Below, piece by piece: positions 34,768-43,048 of a stretch of DNA of 64,000 bases. Under the pieces are notes generated by a model, which saw only the letters and a program-made list of their open reading frames with translations, was not told where the DNA came from and did no database searches. The stretch lies in NCBI RefSeq assembly GCF_019720915.1, contig NZ_JAHKSI010000001.1, positions 2,976,001 through 3,040,000 on the forward strand, read 5' to 3'. The position numbers were made by a program, and so were the translations under genes. The DNA comes from Alkalihalobacillus sp. TS-13 (GTDB taxonomy: Bacteria > Bacillota > Bacilli > Bacillales > Fictibacillaceae). The stretch's first letter is position 1, and every line of letters begins with the position of its first letter.

Positions 34768-35790
34768 TTAATGATCCTCCATAGGAGGAATTAATAGAAA
34801 TCCTTCATTAAGCTCATCTTCTACGTTCGAAAAAAAGGTATGTTTCCCCATGATCCATGCCCTCCCGGAGATTTCCGTCAATACAGCAGGTAGGCTTCCG
34901 ACTTTTGTCTTTTCGAGAATTCTTCCCCGGAAAAGGGTTCCGACTATACTTTCATGAATGAAGGGTTCACCGATTTCAATTTTTTGTTGTTCATATAATG
35001 TCGCCAGCTTCGCAGATGTTCCGGTTCCACATGGGGAACGATCAATTCCACCAGGCGGTACGATGACTGTGTTCTTAACGGTTGCTGCAGGATTGGAAGG
35101 TTCGGAAAAAAATTCGATGTGAGTCAATCCTCTTATGAAGCTTGACTCAGGATGAACAACCTCAGTCGTATGATTGATCGCATCCCGCAGTTTAACTGCG
35201 ATATCAATGATGTTACTAGCATTGGAAGGAACTAATGATAACCCTATTTTCTCGGCATCTGTGATTGCATAGAAGTTCCCCCCATAAGCGATGTCACAAT
35301 TCATTTCACCTATCGTCGGAACATCAACAGTAATGTTCTTGAGCAAAAAGGAAGGTACATTACAAAACGTCACTTCTTCTGCATGACCATCCTTCACTTG
35401 AACGGTTACTTTAACCAGACCTGCAGGAGTGTCCAAAGTAAGTTCGGTTTTTGGTTCTTTCACTTCGATCATTCCCGTTTCAACCAGAGCCGTACAAAAA
35501 CCAATGGTGTCGTGGCCGCACATGGGCAGATAGCCCCCGGTTTCGATATAGATGACACCAATATCAGCATCTGGGTGGCAGGGTTCAACCATCAATGCCC
35601 CAGACATCACCTCATGGCCACGGGGCTCGTACATCAGCAATTTCCGTATCCAATCGTAATCACGTTTCATATGAAGCATTTTATCAGCCATAGTCAGGCC
35701 TTCTAACTTTGGCAATCCACTGATGACAGTCCGTGTAGGATTACCGCCCGTGTGGGTATCGATCGTAGTAAACAGTCTATCAGCCTTCAT
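34768..35790 (-). CDS. 4-hydroxyproline 2-epimerase (proline racemase family)
   Basis: 340-residue, cofactor-free epimerase that converts trans-4-hydroxy-L-proline to cis-4-hydroxy-D-proline. Both catalytic cysteines are present: MCGHDTIG and DRSPCGTGTSA, the Cys/Cys pair of racemases and epimerases (dehydratases of the family have Thr at the second site). The opening DTHTGGNPTR is family-typical. The start is ATG 35790, overlapping the oxidase stop by 4 bases, with GAAGGTGG upstream. Neighbours cover the rest of the hydroxyproline pathway, which makes hydroxyproline a better guess than proline. Confidence 0.85.
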   Translation of the reverse strand: MKADRLFTTIDTHTGGNPTRTVISGLPKLEGLTMADKMLHMKRDYDWIRKLLMYEPRGHEVMSGALMVEPCHPDADIGVIYIETGGYLPMCGHDTIGFCTALVETGMIEVKEPKTELTLDTPAGLVKVTVQVKDGHAEEVTFCNVPSFLLKNITVDVPTIGEMNCDIAYGGNFYAITDAEKIGLSLVPSNASNIIDIAVKLRDAINHTTEVVHPESSFIRGLTHIEFFSEPSNPAATVKNTVIVPPGGIDRSPCGTGTSAKLATLYEQQKIEIGEPFIHESIVGTLFRGRILEKTKVGSLPAVLTEISGRAWIMGKHTFFSNVEDELNEGFLLIPPMEDH

Positions 35791-36968
35791 TTTTTTGCCA
35801 CCTTCTTTTTAAATCGGTTATAGCTCAACGGTTCAACGGGGATGGTCGTCTTTTCTCCCATGACAAGTTGTGTAATGACTTTTCCTGTAATGGCAGCTAA
35901 ACTGATCCCATCTCCTTCATGACCCGCAGCAATATAAAAGCCTGGAACTTCTTCAACAGGAGAGACGATCGGTAAATGATCCTCTGTCCAGGGCCGAAGC
36001 CCAGCATAAGTTCGTATCACCATCATGTCAGACATTTTCGGATAGAATCGGATTGCCCTTTTAGCAACACATCGAGCAACTTCAAAATCAACTGTCGTAT
36101 CATATCCAACGAACTCGCGACTGCTTCCGATCAGAAAGTTTTGACTTTCTGTCGGCTCGAAAACGAGTGCAGCTCCATATTTTTCAATGTCTTCTTCCAC
36201 ACGACGCTCTCCCCCGAATTTAGAGATCAGATAGCCGAACTCCATCACTTTCCGCATCCCGACAGGAGAGCTGCGGGAAGCTACAATGATATGCCCTTTT
36301 CTCGGGACAATGGGAATAGGGACATCAAGCATTCGGCCGATATGGTTTGCCCAAACCCCCGCTGCATTGATCACTTTATTTGCTGTAACTGTTCCTGTTG
36401 TTGTTCCAATATTAAAAGTGCCATCATTCTTTCTTTTAATCGTTTTGACTTCGGTATTCGGAAAAAGCTTCGCCCCCTTTTTCTTGGCATCATGAAAGAG
36501 AGAAAAAGCAAACATGTAAGGGTTGACAGTTGCGTCTGTCTCACATTCAAGCCCACCTGGGAGATCATCAGCGAAATATGCGGATTCCTGGCGTATATCT
36601 TGACGATCAAGCATTCGAAAAGACAAGCCTGCCTCCCTTTGACGGTTGACCCACTTGCTTGCAGCTTCCATCTCATCTTCCGTTTCACAAACTAAAATGC
36701 TTCCTGGAGATCTGTACTCAAACGGCAGCTCAAGCTTTTGACTGAGTTCCTTAACCAACTTCTGGCTTTCTAAAGACATTTTGCTGTCGAAGCCCGGATC
36801 CTTATCAATCGCTAAAATATTCCCATCGCATTTTGAGGAGGTCCCACTCACCAGCTCTCCTTTTTCGAGAACCATCACTTCCATCTCTGATTGAGTCAGA
36901 TAGTAAGTAATGGCTGCACCAATAATGCCCCCACCTATAACAGCTACTTCTGTTGTAACGTTTCGCAT
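35787..36968 (-). CDS. FAD amino-acid oxidase, D-hydroxyproline dehydrogenase beta-like subunit
   Basis: 393-residue DAO-family flavoprotein. The N-terminal dinucleotide-binding motif is VIGGGIIGAAITYYL, and the C-terminal FAD motif reads GFYIAAGHEGDGISLAAITGK. It resembles sarcosine-oxidase beta / LhpB / HcnC subunits that oxidise D-hydroxyproline to pyrroline-4-hydroxy-2-carboxylate. Partner subunits (two [2Fe-2S] proteins and a second flavoprotein) are encoded divergently at 37309-39133. The start is ATG 36968 behind AAAGGAT. A sigma-54 promoter lies 40 bases upstream. Confidence 0.85.
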   Translation of the reverse strand: MRNVTTEVAVIGGGIIGAAITYYLTQSEMEVMVLEKGELVSGTSSKCDGNILAIDKDPGFDSKMSLESQKLVKELSQKLELPFEYRSPGSILVCETEDEMEAASKWVNRQREAGLSFRMLDRQDIRQESAYFADDLPGGLECETDATVNPYMFAFSLFHDAKKKGAKLFPNTEVKTIKRKNDGTFNIGTTTGTVTANKVINAAGVWANHIGRMLDVPIPIVPRKGHIIVASRSSPVGMRKVMEFGYLISKFGGERRVEEDIEKYGAALVFEPTESQNFLIGSSREFVGYDTTVDFEVARCVAKRAIRFYPKMSDMMVIRTYAGLRPWTEDHLPIVSPVEEVPGFYIAAGHEGDGISLAAITGKVITQLVMGEKTTIPVEPLSYNRFKKKVAKK

Positions 36969-37007
36969 ATATTATCGATCCTTTTTCTGATAGTCAGTTA
37001 ATTAGAA

Positions 37008-37024
37008 TGCAATTTTTATGCCAA
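37008..37024 (-). promoter_or_regulatory. Sigma-54 promoter of oxidase-epimerase-nhaC operon
   Basis: On the minus strand TTGGC-N7-TTGCA, with the invariant GG and GC ten bases apart. It is 40 bases from the ATG at 36968, leaving a normal leader. Confidence 0.8.
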
Positions 37025-37262
37025 GTTTAAAATAAAGCCACGTCAGCTTTCGATAGAAAAACATGTAAAGAAAACTTGGCAAAGCCAAGCCTTTAGCGCA
37101 GGCTGAGCCTTAGTTGAGCTTATATTGAAGAAAGTGTTTTATACTTTCTTTAAATGTAAAAATAATTGGTAACTGTCAAAATAATTTGACACAAATTTCG
37201 AGATCAAGCTATGAAAATAGCAATCACCCTTATACTGGGTTGCGGATAAAGGAATTCACTTT
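37025..37262. promoter_or_regulatory. Divergent control region with candidate activator sites
   Basis: The gap between the two dehydrogenase operons. The perfect dyad TGTCAAAATAATTTGACA at 37174-37191 lies about 90 bases upstream of the plus-strand sigma-54 promoter, a usual place for an activator enhancer. A second element at about 37068-37097 (AGAAAACTTGGCAAAGCC and on) resembles 41631-41660 upstream of the deaminase operon (AGAAAACCTTGTAAAGTC), so it may be another shared control sequence. Confidence 0.5.
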
Positions 37263-37279
37263 TTGGCTTGATTCTTGCA
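37263..37279 (+). promoter_or_regulatory. Sigma-54 promoter of the iron-sulfur/flavoprotein operon
   Basis: TTGGC-N7-TTGCA with GG and GC ten bases apart, 30 bases upstream of the ATG at 37309. It is a close match to the -24/-12 consensus. Confidence 0.82.
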
Positions 37280-37308
37280 TGAATATAAAGTGATAAGGAG
37301 GGACTAAC

Positions 37309-37575
37309 ATGAGAGAAAATCAAACGTTAGTATGTCGTTGCGAAGAAGTCACCCTTGAAGAATTACTTAGAACGATCAATACGTTTCAGTGTTCTGCACG
37401 CGAATTGAAACTACGTACTCGTGCAGGAATGGGCGTTTGTGGAGGAAGGACTTGCAGATCCAGTCTTGACCTTTTGATAAGCCAAAGAGAAGGGGAAAAT
37501 TCTTCAGATTCCATACCTTTAAAATATCAGCCGCCCATTCGGCCAATTACATTCAAGAATCTGGGTGATATATAA
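37309..37575 (+). CDS. BFD-like [2Fe-2S] subunit of D-hydroxyproline dehydrogenase
   Basis: 88-residue protein with the four cysteines of a BFD-like [2Fe-2S] domain: VCRCEEVTLEELL and, 35 residues on, GMGVCGGRTCRSSL. In related dehydrogenases this domain is either free or fused to the alpha subunit; here it is a separate gene. The start is ATG 37309 after AAGGAGG. It is followed immediately by the second [2Fe-2S] subunit, whose ATG touches its stop codon. Its role is electron transfer between the flavin sites. Confidence 0.85.
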   Translation: MRENQTLVCRCEEVTLEELLRTINTFQCSARELKLRTRAGMGVCGGRTCRSSLDLLISQREGENSSDSIPLKYQPPIRPITFKNLGDI

Positions 37576-37911
37576 ATGGATAAAAGAATTGTAAACCATC
37601 CGATCCTGGACACTTTGGCTGATAATAAGGAGATTTCATTTTCATTCAATGGTGAAAATCATAAGGCTATCGAGGGGGATACGATCGCCTCCGCACTACT
37701 GGCTAAGGGCATCCGCACACTTCGACACCATGAGGAAAGCGGTAATCCTAGAGGAATCTACTGCAATATCGGACATTGTTTCGAATGCCGTGTCAAAGTC
37801 AGGAACTCTGAAACAGTCCGTGCCTGCCTTACTCCAGTAGAAGATGGAATGATGGTTGAAAGCCTCACCCAGTATCCAACTCCTTTAAAAGGAGGTTCAT
37901 GGCATGATTGA
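37576..37911 (+). CDS. Ferredoxin-like [2Fe-2S] gamma subunit
   Basis: 111-residue Fer2_4-type domain, as found at the N-terminus of sarcosine oxidase alpha subunits and as the separate gamma subunit of D-hydroxyproline dehydrogenase. Visible cluster cysteines are in YCNIGHCFECRVKV and VRACLTPV. EGDTIASALLAKGIRTLRHH is the typical front half. The start ATG directly follows the previous stop. Its own stop overlaps the next gene by 8 bases, so the three are tightly coupled. Confidence 0.87.
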   Translation: MDKRIVNHPILDTLADNKEISFSFNGENHKAIEGDTIASALLAKGIRTLRHHEESGNPRGIYCNIGHCFECRVKVRNSETVRACLTPVEDGMMVESLTQYPTPLKGGSWHD

Positions 37912-39133
37912 CGTTATTATCATCGGTGGAGGACCTGCAGGATTGACAGCGGCAAATACGTGTGCTCGTAATCGATTGCAAGTTTTGGTGCTTGATGAAT
38001 TCATGAAACCAGGTGGAAGGCTGTTGGGCCAGCTCCATGAAGAACCAGATGGAGAATGGTGGAATGGTATGAAGGAAGCTTCGGTTTTGGCTTCCAATGC
38101 GCATAACCTGGGTGTAGACGTACAAACTGGTGTATCGGTCCATAACTTACAATACAATAAAGGGTATTGGGACGTATTCACAAACAAAGGCAAGTTCCGT
38201 TCAGCTAATATACTCTTGGCTACAGGGGCAGCCGAAACACCTTTACCCCTCCCTGGCTGGACACTTCCTGGTGTGATGTCGATCGGTGCAGCCCAGGTGA
38301 TGACAAATGTCCATCGCGTAAAGGTTGGTGAAAAGGGGATTATTGTGGGCATGAATATACTCTCATTTGCAATCATGAGGGAACTGCAGTTGGCAGGCAT
38401 CCAAGTCGATAGAGTCCTGCTTCCTCCTTATAATGCGTTATCAGCAGATTCCTCCAACCCGATTAAAATAATAGGTGATTTGTCAGAAGCAGCCCATTTA
38501 GCTCCTGGTTTCATCATGAAATGGGGAGCCAAGTTGATGCATATGAAAGCTTTAAGAAAAATCGGATTGAACTTTTATCCTTCCAGCGGCTTGAAAATAT
38601 GGGGTGTTCCGATCCAATTGAAACAGGCTGCCGTTGAAATTGTTGGTGACAAAAAAGTGGAAGGTGTAAAGGTAGTAAAGTTGACCGTGAATGGAGACCC
38701 TGTACCAGGTACTGAACGAATTGTGGAGGCTGATTTCGTGTGTATTGCAGGTGGACTATATCCACTTGTGGAGTTAGCAGCGATTTCAGGATGTCCATTC
38801 CATTACATTCCGGAGTTGGGTGGTCATATTCCTTTGCACAACGAAAGAATGGAGACTCCTGTTGAAGGCCTTTATGTTGCAGGTAATATCACGGGAATTG
38901 AAAGTGCCAAGATTGCACTCGCACAGGGAGTCGTAGCAGGTTTATCAATCTCTCAAAAAGTCACGGGGAAGATTAAACTCGAAGAATTGACAAATGCAAT
39001 TGATCATGTCCAATATGTAAGGGAGAAATCGATTATCCAATTCCATCCGGATATCCAAAAGGGAAGAAAAAAAATAGAAAGACTTTGGAATCATTACTAC
39101 CAGGAAAAAATACAAAATACAATTTCCGTATGA
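37904..39133 (+). CDS. Pyridine-nucleotide-disulfide-type flavoprotein, dehydrogenase alpha-like subunit
   Basis: 409-residue Pyr_redox_2 flavoprotein. The FAD motif IIGGGPAGLTAANTCARN is at the N-terminus, the second nucleotide motif region is near GEKGIIVGMNILSF, and the C-terminal YVAGNITGIESAKIALAQG closes the FAD site. It resembles the alpha subunits of D-hydroxyproline dehydrogenase, opine dehydrogenase (OoxA) and HcnB, without their fused [2Fe-2S] part, which is the separate gene at 37309. The start is ATG 37904 behind AAAGGAGG. It ends the operon at a convergent terminator. Confidence 0.86.
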   Translation: MIDVIIIGGGPAGLTAANTCARNRLQVLVLDEFMKPGGRLLGQLHEEPDGEWWNGMKEASVLASNAHNLGVDVQTGVSVHNLQYNKGYWDVFTNKGKFRSANILLATGAAETPLPLPGWTLPGVMSIGAAQVMTNVHRVKVGEKGIIVGMNILSFAIMRELQLAGIQVDRVLLPPYNALSADSSNPIKIIGDLSEAAHLAPGFIMKWGAKLMHMKALRKIGLNFYPSSGLKIWGVPIQLKQAAVEIVGDKKVEGVKVVKLTVNGDPVPGTERIVEADFVCIAGGLYPLVELAAISGCPFHYIPELGGHIPLHNERMETPVEGLYVAGNITGIESAKIALAQGVVAGLSISQKVTGKIKLEELTNAIDHVQYVREKSIIQFHPDIQKGRKKIERLWNHYYQEKIQNTISV

Positions 39134-39142
39134 AGTCAAAAG

Positions 39143-39175
39143 GGGCTGGCCCAAAAAGAAATAATAGGCCAGCCC
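39143..39175. terminator. Bidirectional terminator between convergent operons
   Basis: Nine-bp stem GGGCTGGCC with GGCCAGCCC, A-rich loop, T-rich right flank and (on the minus strand) TTTT left flank. It serves both the flavoprotein operon and the semialdehyde dehydrogenase gene. Confidence 0.85.
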
Positions 39176-39192
39176 TTATTTATGGGAAAGTA

Positions 39193-40632
39193 CTAAAATG
39201 TATGTTTAATCGCACATGTTTTTAAAGTGGTGTAGAAATCAAGGGCAGCCTGTCCCTGTTCGCGAGTATGGGAACTTGACATTTTCATCCCTCCGAACGG
39301 TGCTTGATATTCAACTCCTGCTGTTTCTTGATTCACTCTTACCATTCCGGCATCAGCCTCATCGAGGAAACGGTGAGCCTTAGACAAATCCTGAGTGAAA
39401 ATCGATGCGCTTAAACCATACACGGTTTGATTAGCCAATGATATCGCCTCTTCAAAATCATCAGCGGTAAGGATCACCGCAAGAGGACCAAAGACCTCTT
39501 CTTGAACGAGTTTGTGATCAGGGCTGATTCCTGCCACAACCATCGGATTAACAAAATATCCATTGTCATTCCCTTGCTCGATTTCTTTTTCAATAACCAA
39601 TTCTGCTTCCTTTTTTGCAACAGAAACATATTCAGATACACTGTCAAATTGACTTTTTGATGCAACAGGACCCATATATGCATTTTTATCCAGGGCATGA
39701 TTAACTTTGATGGTTTCCATTTCTAATTTTAAAGCTTCGACAAATGGTTCATAGGCTTCTTTTTCAACAATGATCCTGCTTGTCGCTGTGCATTTCTGCC
39801 CCGCCGAACGGAACGCACCGCTTACCACCATGGATGCTGCTTTCTGAAAGTCTGCATCTCTTAACACGATGGCTGCATTTTTTCCACCCATCTCGGTTTG
39901 ATATTTGATATTACGAGCTGCGCATATCGAAGCCACTCTTTGACCCGTGGAGGTGGATCCTGTGAAACTGATAGCATTTATTTCCGTTTTTTCCAACAGT
40001 GCATTTCCTACATCTCTGCCTCTACCGATCACGATATTCACTACGCCATTAGGTAAATTCGTTTCAGCAAAAAGCTCCCCTAAACGGACGGCAGTAAGAG
40101 AAGCAGGCTCAGCCGGCTTCCAGAGTATCGTGTTACCACTAATCAATGCTGGAGCCATTTTCCAGATCGGAATAGCGACAGGAAAATTCCATGGTGTAAT
40201 GAGCCCAACCACTCCTAATGGAACACGTTTAGTATATTGCAAGACATTCACATCCGATGAGGGGACGAGATTACCCTGGGACCGGACACCCTCACTTGCA
40301 TAATAGCGAAGCAATTGAACGCCTCTGAGAACTTCTCCTTTCATTTCCGTAATGGGTTTTCCCATTTCTGAACTTGCCAATTCAGCAATATCCGTCATGT
40401 TTTTTTCCAGCACTGCTGCCATTTCATAAAGTACGTCCCCCCTCTTCGCCCCAGGCAATGAGGACCATTTCCGATAAGCTTCTTTAGCAGCAGCCTCAGC
40501 TTCTATAATATCCGTTTCATTAGAAAAGTGAATGGTACCGACTTTTTCGGAAAGATTTGAAGGATTCATGACATCACGTTGTTGACCTCCAGGTTTGACC
40601 CATTCTCCTCCGATCCAGTTTGTTGTTTCCAT
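39193..40632 (-). CDS. Alpha-ketoglutarate semialdehyde dehydrogenase
   Basis: 479-residue NAD(P)-dependent aldehyde dehydrogenase. Catalytic Glu lies in YQTEMGGKN and Cys in GQKCTATSR; FTGSTSTGQRV is the nucleotide-binding turn. In the hydroxyproline pathway it oxidises alpha-ketoglutarate semialdehyde to 2-oxoglutarate, the last step. The start is ATG 40632 (METTNWIGGEW) with GGGAGG upstream; the longer TTG frame begins inside that ribosome binding site. It follows the deaminase gene by 27 bases and shares its sigma-54 promoter. The exact substrate is inferred from context. Confidence 0.87.
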   Translation of the reverse strand: METTNWIGGEWVKPGGQQRDVMNPSNLSEKVGTIHFSNETDIIEAEAAAKEAYRKWSSLPGAKRGDVLYEMAAVLEKNMTDIAELASSEMGKPITEMKGEVLRGVQLLRYYASEGVRSQGNLVPSSDVNVLQYTKRVPLGVVGLITPWNFPVAIPIWKMAPALISGNTILWKPAEPASLTAVRLGELFAETNLPNGVVNIVIGRGRDVGNALLEKTEINAISFTGSTSTGQRVASICAARNIKYQTEMGGKNAAIVLRDADFQKAASMVVSGAFRSAGQKCTATSRIIVEKEAYEPFVEALKLEMETIKVNHALDKNAYMGPVASKSQFDSVSEYVSVAKKEAELVIEKEIEQGNDNGYFVNPMVVAGISPDHKLVQEEVFGPLAVILTADDFEEAISLANQTVYGLSASIFTQDLSKAHRFLDEADAGMVRVNQETAGVEYQAPFGGMKMSSSHTREQGQAALDFYTTLKTCAIKHTF

Positions 40633-40659
40633 TTGATATACATCCTCCCTCAAAAAAGA

Positions 40660-41544
40660 TTATTGATTTTGTAAGGTGCTTCGGGCCTTATCAAAGCAAT
40701 GTTTGATGTCCTGGTACGTTTTATCATCCAGCTTCAACCGGGGCGGTCTTGTCGGACCTACTGGCTGACCATTAAGCTCCATCATATATTTGATGGCTTG
40801 TACCAACTGAGGAATTGCATCGTAATGGAATAATGGCAAAAGGCTCCTGTACAATGGCAACGCCTTCTCGACATTCCCCTCCCTTGCGAGTTGAAACAAC
40901 TCAAGACACTCTTCAGGAAGCGCATTAGGGACACCGGCAATCCAACCTGTAGCCCCCATTAAAGGTCCTTCCAGGGAAAGATCATCAACGCCGATAAGAA
41001 CCTCCAGACTGGTCTTTTCTAAAATATCGTGAACTCTCCGGACATCCCCAGAAAATTCTTTAACGGCGACCACATTTTCGATTTTCTCTAACTCTGCTAA
41101 AAATTCTGGTGTCAGATCAGTCGGATAATCTCTAGGATTGTTATAAGCAATAACTGGTAAACCAACATTTGAAATCTGGCGATAGTGTTCTGTAATTTCA
41201 TGTTCCAGTGGCTTGTAATTGATTGGTGGAAGCGCCATGATCCCCGATGCTCCAAGGCCTTTCGCATGTTCACACCATTTTACCACTTGATTGGTTGCCG
41301 GAGCACCAGAGCCTACGGAAACAGGTACACGACCTTTTGCCGCATCGATGACAGTTTCTACAACCTTAGCCCTTTCGTTATCGGATAGGACGGCGTATTC
41401 TCCAAGTGAACCACAAGGAATCAAACCGTGCATCCCCTTTTCAATCAACCACTCCGAAATATCATAGAGTCTTCTGTAATCAACTTCATAGTCCTCCGTC
41501 ATCGGTGTTACCAGTGCAACATGGATCCCTTCAAAATGTTTCAT
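40660..41544 (-). CDS. Pyrroline-4-hydroxy-2-carboxylate deaminase (DapA family)
   Basis: 294-residue class I aldolase-fold enzyme of the dihydrodipicolinate synthase family. It has the Schiff-base Lys in VVAVKEFSGD, the Tyr in VIAYNNPRD, and the GSLGEYAVLS loop. In this cluster it should convert pyrroline-4-hydroxy-2-carboxylate to alpha-ketoglutarate semialdehyde plus ammonia. The start is ATG 41544 (MKHFEGIHVALVTP) with GAAGGGAG upstream; the longer frame to 41613 would run into the promoter. It is first in a two-gene operon. Confidence 0.87.
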   Translation of the reverse strand: MKHFEGIHVALVTPMTEDYEVDYRRLYDISEWLIEKGMHGLIPCGSLGEYAVLSDNERAKVVETVIDAAKGRVPVSVGSGAPATNQVVKWCEHAKGLGASGIMALPPINYKPLEHEITEHYRQISNVGLPVIAYNNPRDYPTDLTPEFLAELEKIENVVAVKEFSGDVRRVHDILEKTSLEVLIGVDDLSLEGPLMGATGWIAGVPNALPEECLELFQLAREGNVEKALPLYRSLLPLFHYDAIPQLVQAIKYMMELNGQPVGPTRPPRLKLDDKTYQDIKHCFDKARSTLQNQ

Positions 41545-41608
41545 ATAAATACTCCCTTCTGATAGATTGCAAGTTCGAACAGTATTGCCCCCGTTCACCT
41601 TAAAATAT

Positions 41609-41625
41609 TGCAAGATTCATGCCAT
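41609..41625 (-). promoter_or_regulatory. Sigma-54 promoter of the deaminase-dehydrogenase operon
   Basis: On the minus strand ATGGC-N7-TTGCA, GG and GC ten bases apart, 65 bases from the ATG at 41544. Confidence 0.75.
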
Positions 41626-41852
41626 CTGAAGAAAACCTTGTAAAGTCAAGCCTTTGGTGAAACCTAAACCCAAGTTATACGAATCTTAAGGGAACTTCTT
41701 AATACACAAAAATGGTTATATGATCAAAAACGTGATAATAATGTATAAACATTTATACAATGTAAAACTATTTATACGTTTCTTAAAATAAAAGAAGATT
41801 ACATGACACCCACGTAAGCTTTAAGCTTTTCTTTTTAAAAAATTGTTTTTGT
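41626..41852. promoter_or_regulatory. Upstream control region with dyads
   Basis: Contains the perfect 18-base dyad TGTATAAACATTTATACA at 41742-41759, followed by an imperfect copy at 41761-41778, 120-170 bases upstream of the sigma-54 promoter. This is the expected range for activator binding sites. The element near 41631-41660 resembles 37068-37097. No gene is seen in the gap. Confidence 0.5.
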
Positions 41853-42860
41853 TCATCCTAATAGGAAACCTTCCGAAAGAGGATCAGAAGGATCGATAAA
41901 AAATTGATGACTTCCGGTAATAAATGCTGTTCCACTGATTTTAGGAATAATAGCATCAAAGGGTCCAATTTTGGTAGATTCAATAATTTCACCTTTCAGT
42001 TGACTTGTAATGATACTCTCGTGAACAAACGGTTGTTTCTCTGCTAATTCACCCTTTTGATATAAAGCGGCCATCCTAGCTGCTGTTCCGGTCCCACATG
42101 GCGATCGATCGATTTGCTGGTCGGCAAACACGGTAACATTTCGTAAATGCGATTCCTCTTTCTTAGGCTGATCCGAGAAAATAACACCATAGATCCCTTG
42201 AAGCTTGTCTTCCAAAGGATGCTTCACATCAATGGTCTTTTCAATTTCTTCTTTTATTAATTTTCCCCATTTCTGAATTTTGGAAAGCTGTTGGATTTCT
42301 ACTTGCAAATCGAGATCTTTGGCCTGGACAATCGCATAAAATGCTCCACCAAAAGCGATATCCACCTTAATGGTTTTATGATCTAATGAGATTTCAAAAT
42401 CTTCCTTATAGACAAAGGATGGAACATTGATGAAGGATACTGATGAGACTTTATGATTGCCATATATAGCTTCCGCAGTGATTTTACCAGCGGGACTATC
42501 AATGGTGTATACAGAAGATCCTTCCCCTTTGGTTTCAAGGAACCCCATTTCAATTCCAGCGGTGACAACGCCAATGATTCCATGTCCACACATCGTGCTT
42601 AGTCCTTCATTATGCATGAATAAGACTCCAAAATCCGATTCTTTATTTTCCGGGGGAGTCACGATACAGCCATACATCCCATGATGGCCTCTCGGCTCAT
42701 GCATCAAGATCGTCCTAATCGTGTCCAAATGATCTGTAAAATAAGCTCTTTTTTCCAAAATCGAATCCCCTTTTATCATTGGCAATCCGCCTGTAATGAT
42801 CCTTAATGGTTCACCGGCAGTATGCGTATCAACCGTCGTCAACATTCGCTTGAATTCCAT
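41853..42860 (-). CDS. L3HYPDH-like proline racemase-superfamily protein
   Basis: 335 residues. By overall sequence it follows trans-3-hydroxy-L-proline dehydratases: EPRGHHGMYG, FGVLFMHNEGLSTMCGHGII, VDIAFGGAFYA, NVTVFADQQIDRSP, DPLSEGFLL. Human L3HYPDH has Thr in the second catalytic loop (SPTGSG), whereas this protein has Cys (SPCGTG), as racemases do. It could be a dehydratase, a racemase/epimerase, or both. The start is ATG 42860 after AAGGAG; the upstream TTG lies too near the binding site. It has its own sigma-54 promoter and diverges from the activator gene. Confidence 0.82.
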   Translation of the reverse strand: MEFKRMLTTVDTHTAGEPLRIITGGLPMIKGDSILEKRAYFTDHLDTIRTILMHEPRGHHGMYGCIVTPPENKESDFGVLFMHNEGLSTMCGHGIIGVVTAGIEMGFLETKGEGSSVYTIDSPAGKITAEAIYGNHKVSSVSFINVPSFVYKEDFEISLDHKTIKVDIAFGGAFYAIVQAKDLDLQVEIQQLSKIQKWGKLIKEEIEKTIDVKHPLEDKLQGIYGVIFSDQPKKEESHLRNVTVFADQQIDRSPCGTGTAARMAALYQKGELAEKQPFVHESIITSQLKGEIIESTKIGPFDAIIPKISGTAFITGSHQFFIDPSDPLSEGFLLG

Positions 42861-42905
42861 TTTCAACACTCCTTATAGAATCTTTTTTCTTTCTTTAAAT
42901 AATCA

Positions 42906-42922
42906 TGCAAGAATTGTTCCAC
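42906..42922 (-). promoter_or_regulatory. Sigma-54 promoter of the L3HYPDH-like gene
   Basis: On the minus strand GTGGA-N7-TTGCA, GG and GC ten bases apart, 46 bases from the ATG. The -24 box has A instead of C after GG, so it is the weakest of the four. Confidence 0.65.
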
Positions 42923-42953
42923 TCTTATTAAAAGAGGACAAAAGTGACTAAAA

Positions 42954-42982
42954 TTGACAAAATCTTTTGTTTTTTTTATAGT
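42954..42982 (+). promoter_or_regulatory. Sigma-A promoter of the activator gene
   Basis: TTGACA at 42954-42959, a 17-base spacer and TATAGT at 42977-42982, 66 bases before the ATG at 43049. The small dyad ACAAAATCTTTTGT inside the promoter could allow autoregulation. Confidence 0.65.
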
Positions 42983-43048
42983 TCAATAAAAAATAGGTGT
43001 ATTATTTATAACGATGGATTGATTTTTTACATTCGGGGAGGTGGAAGG

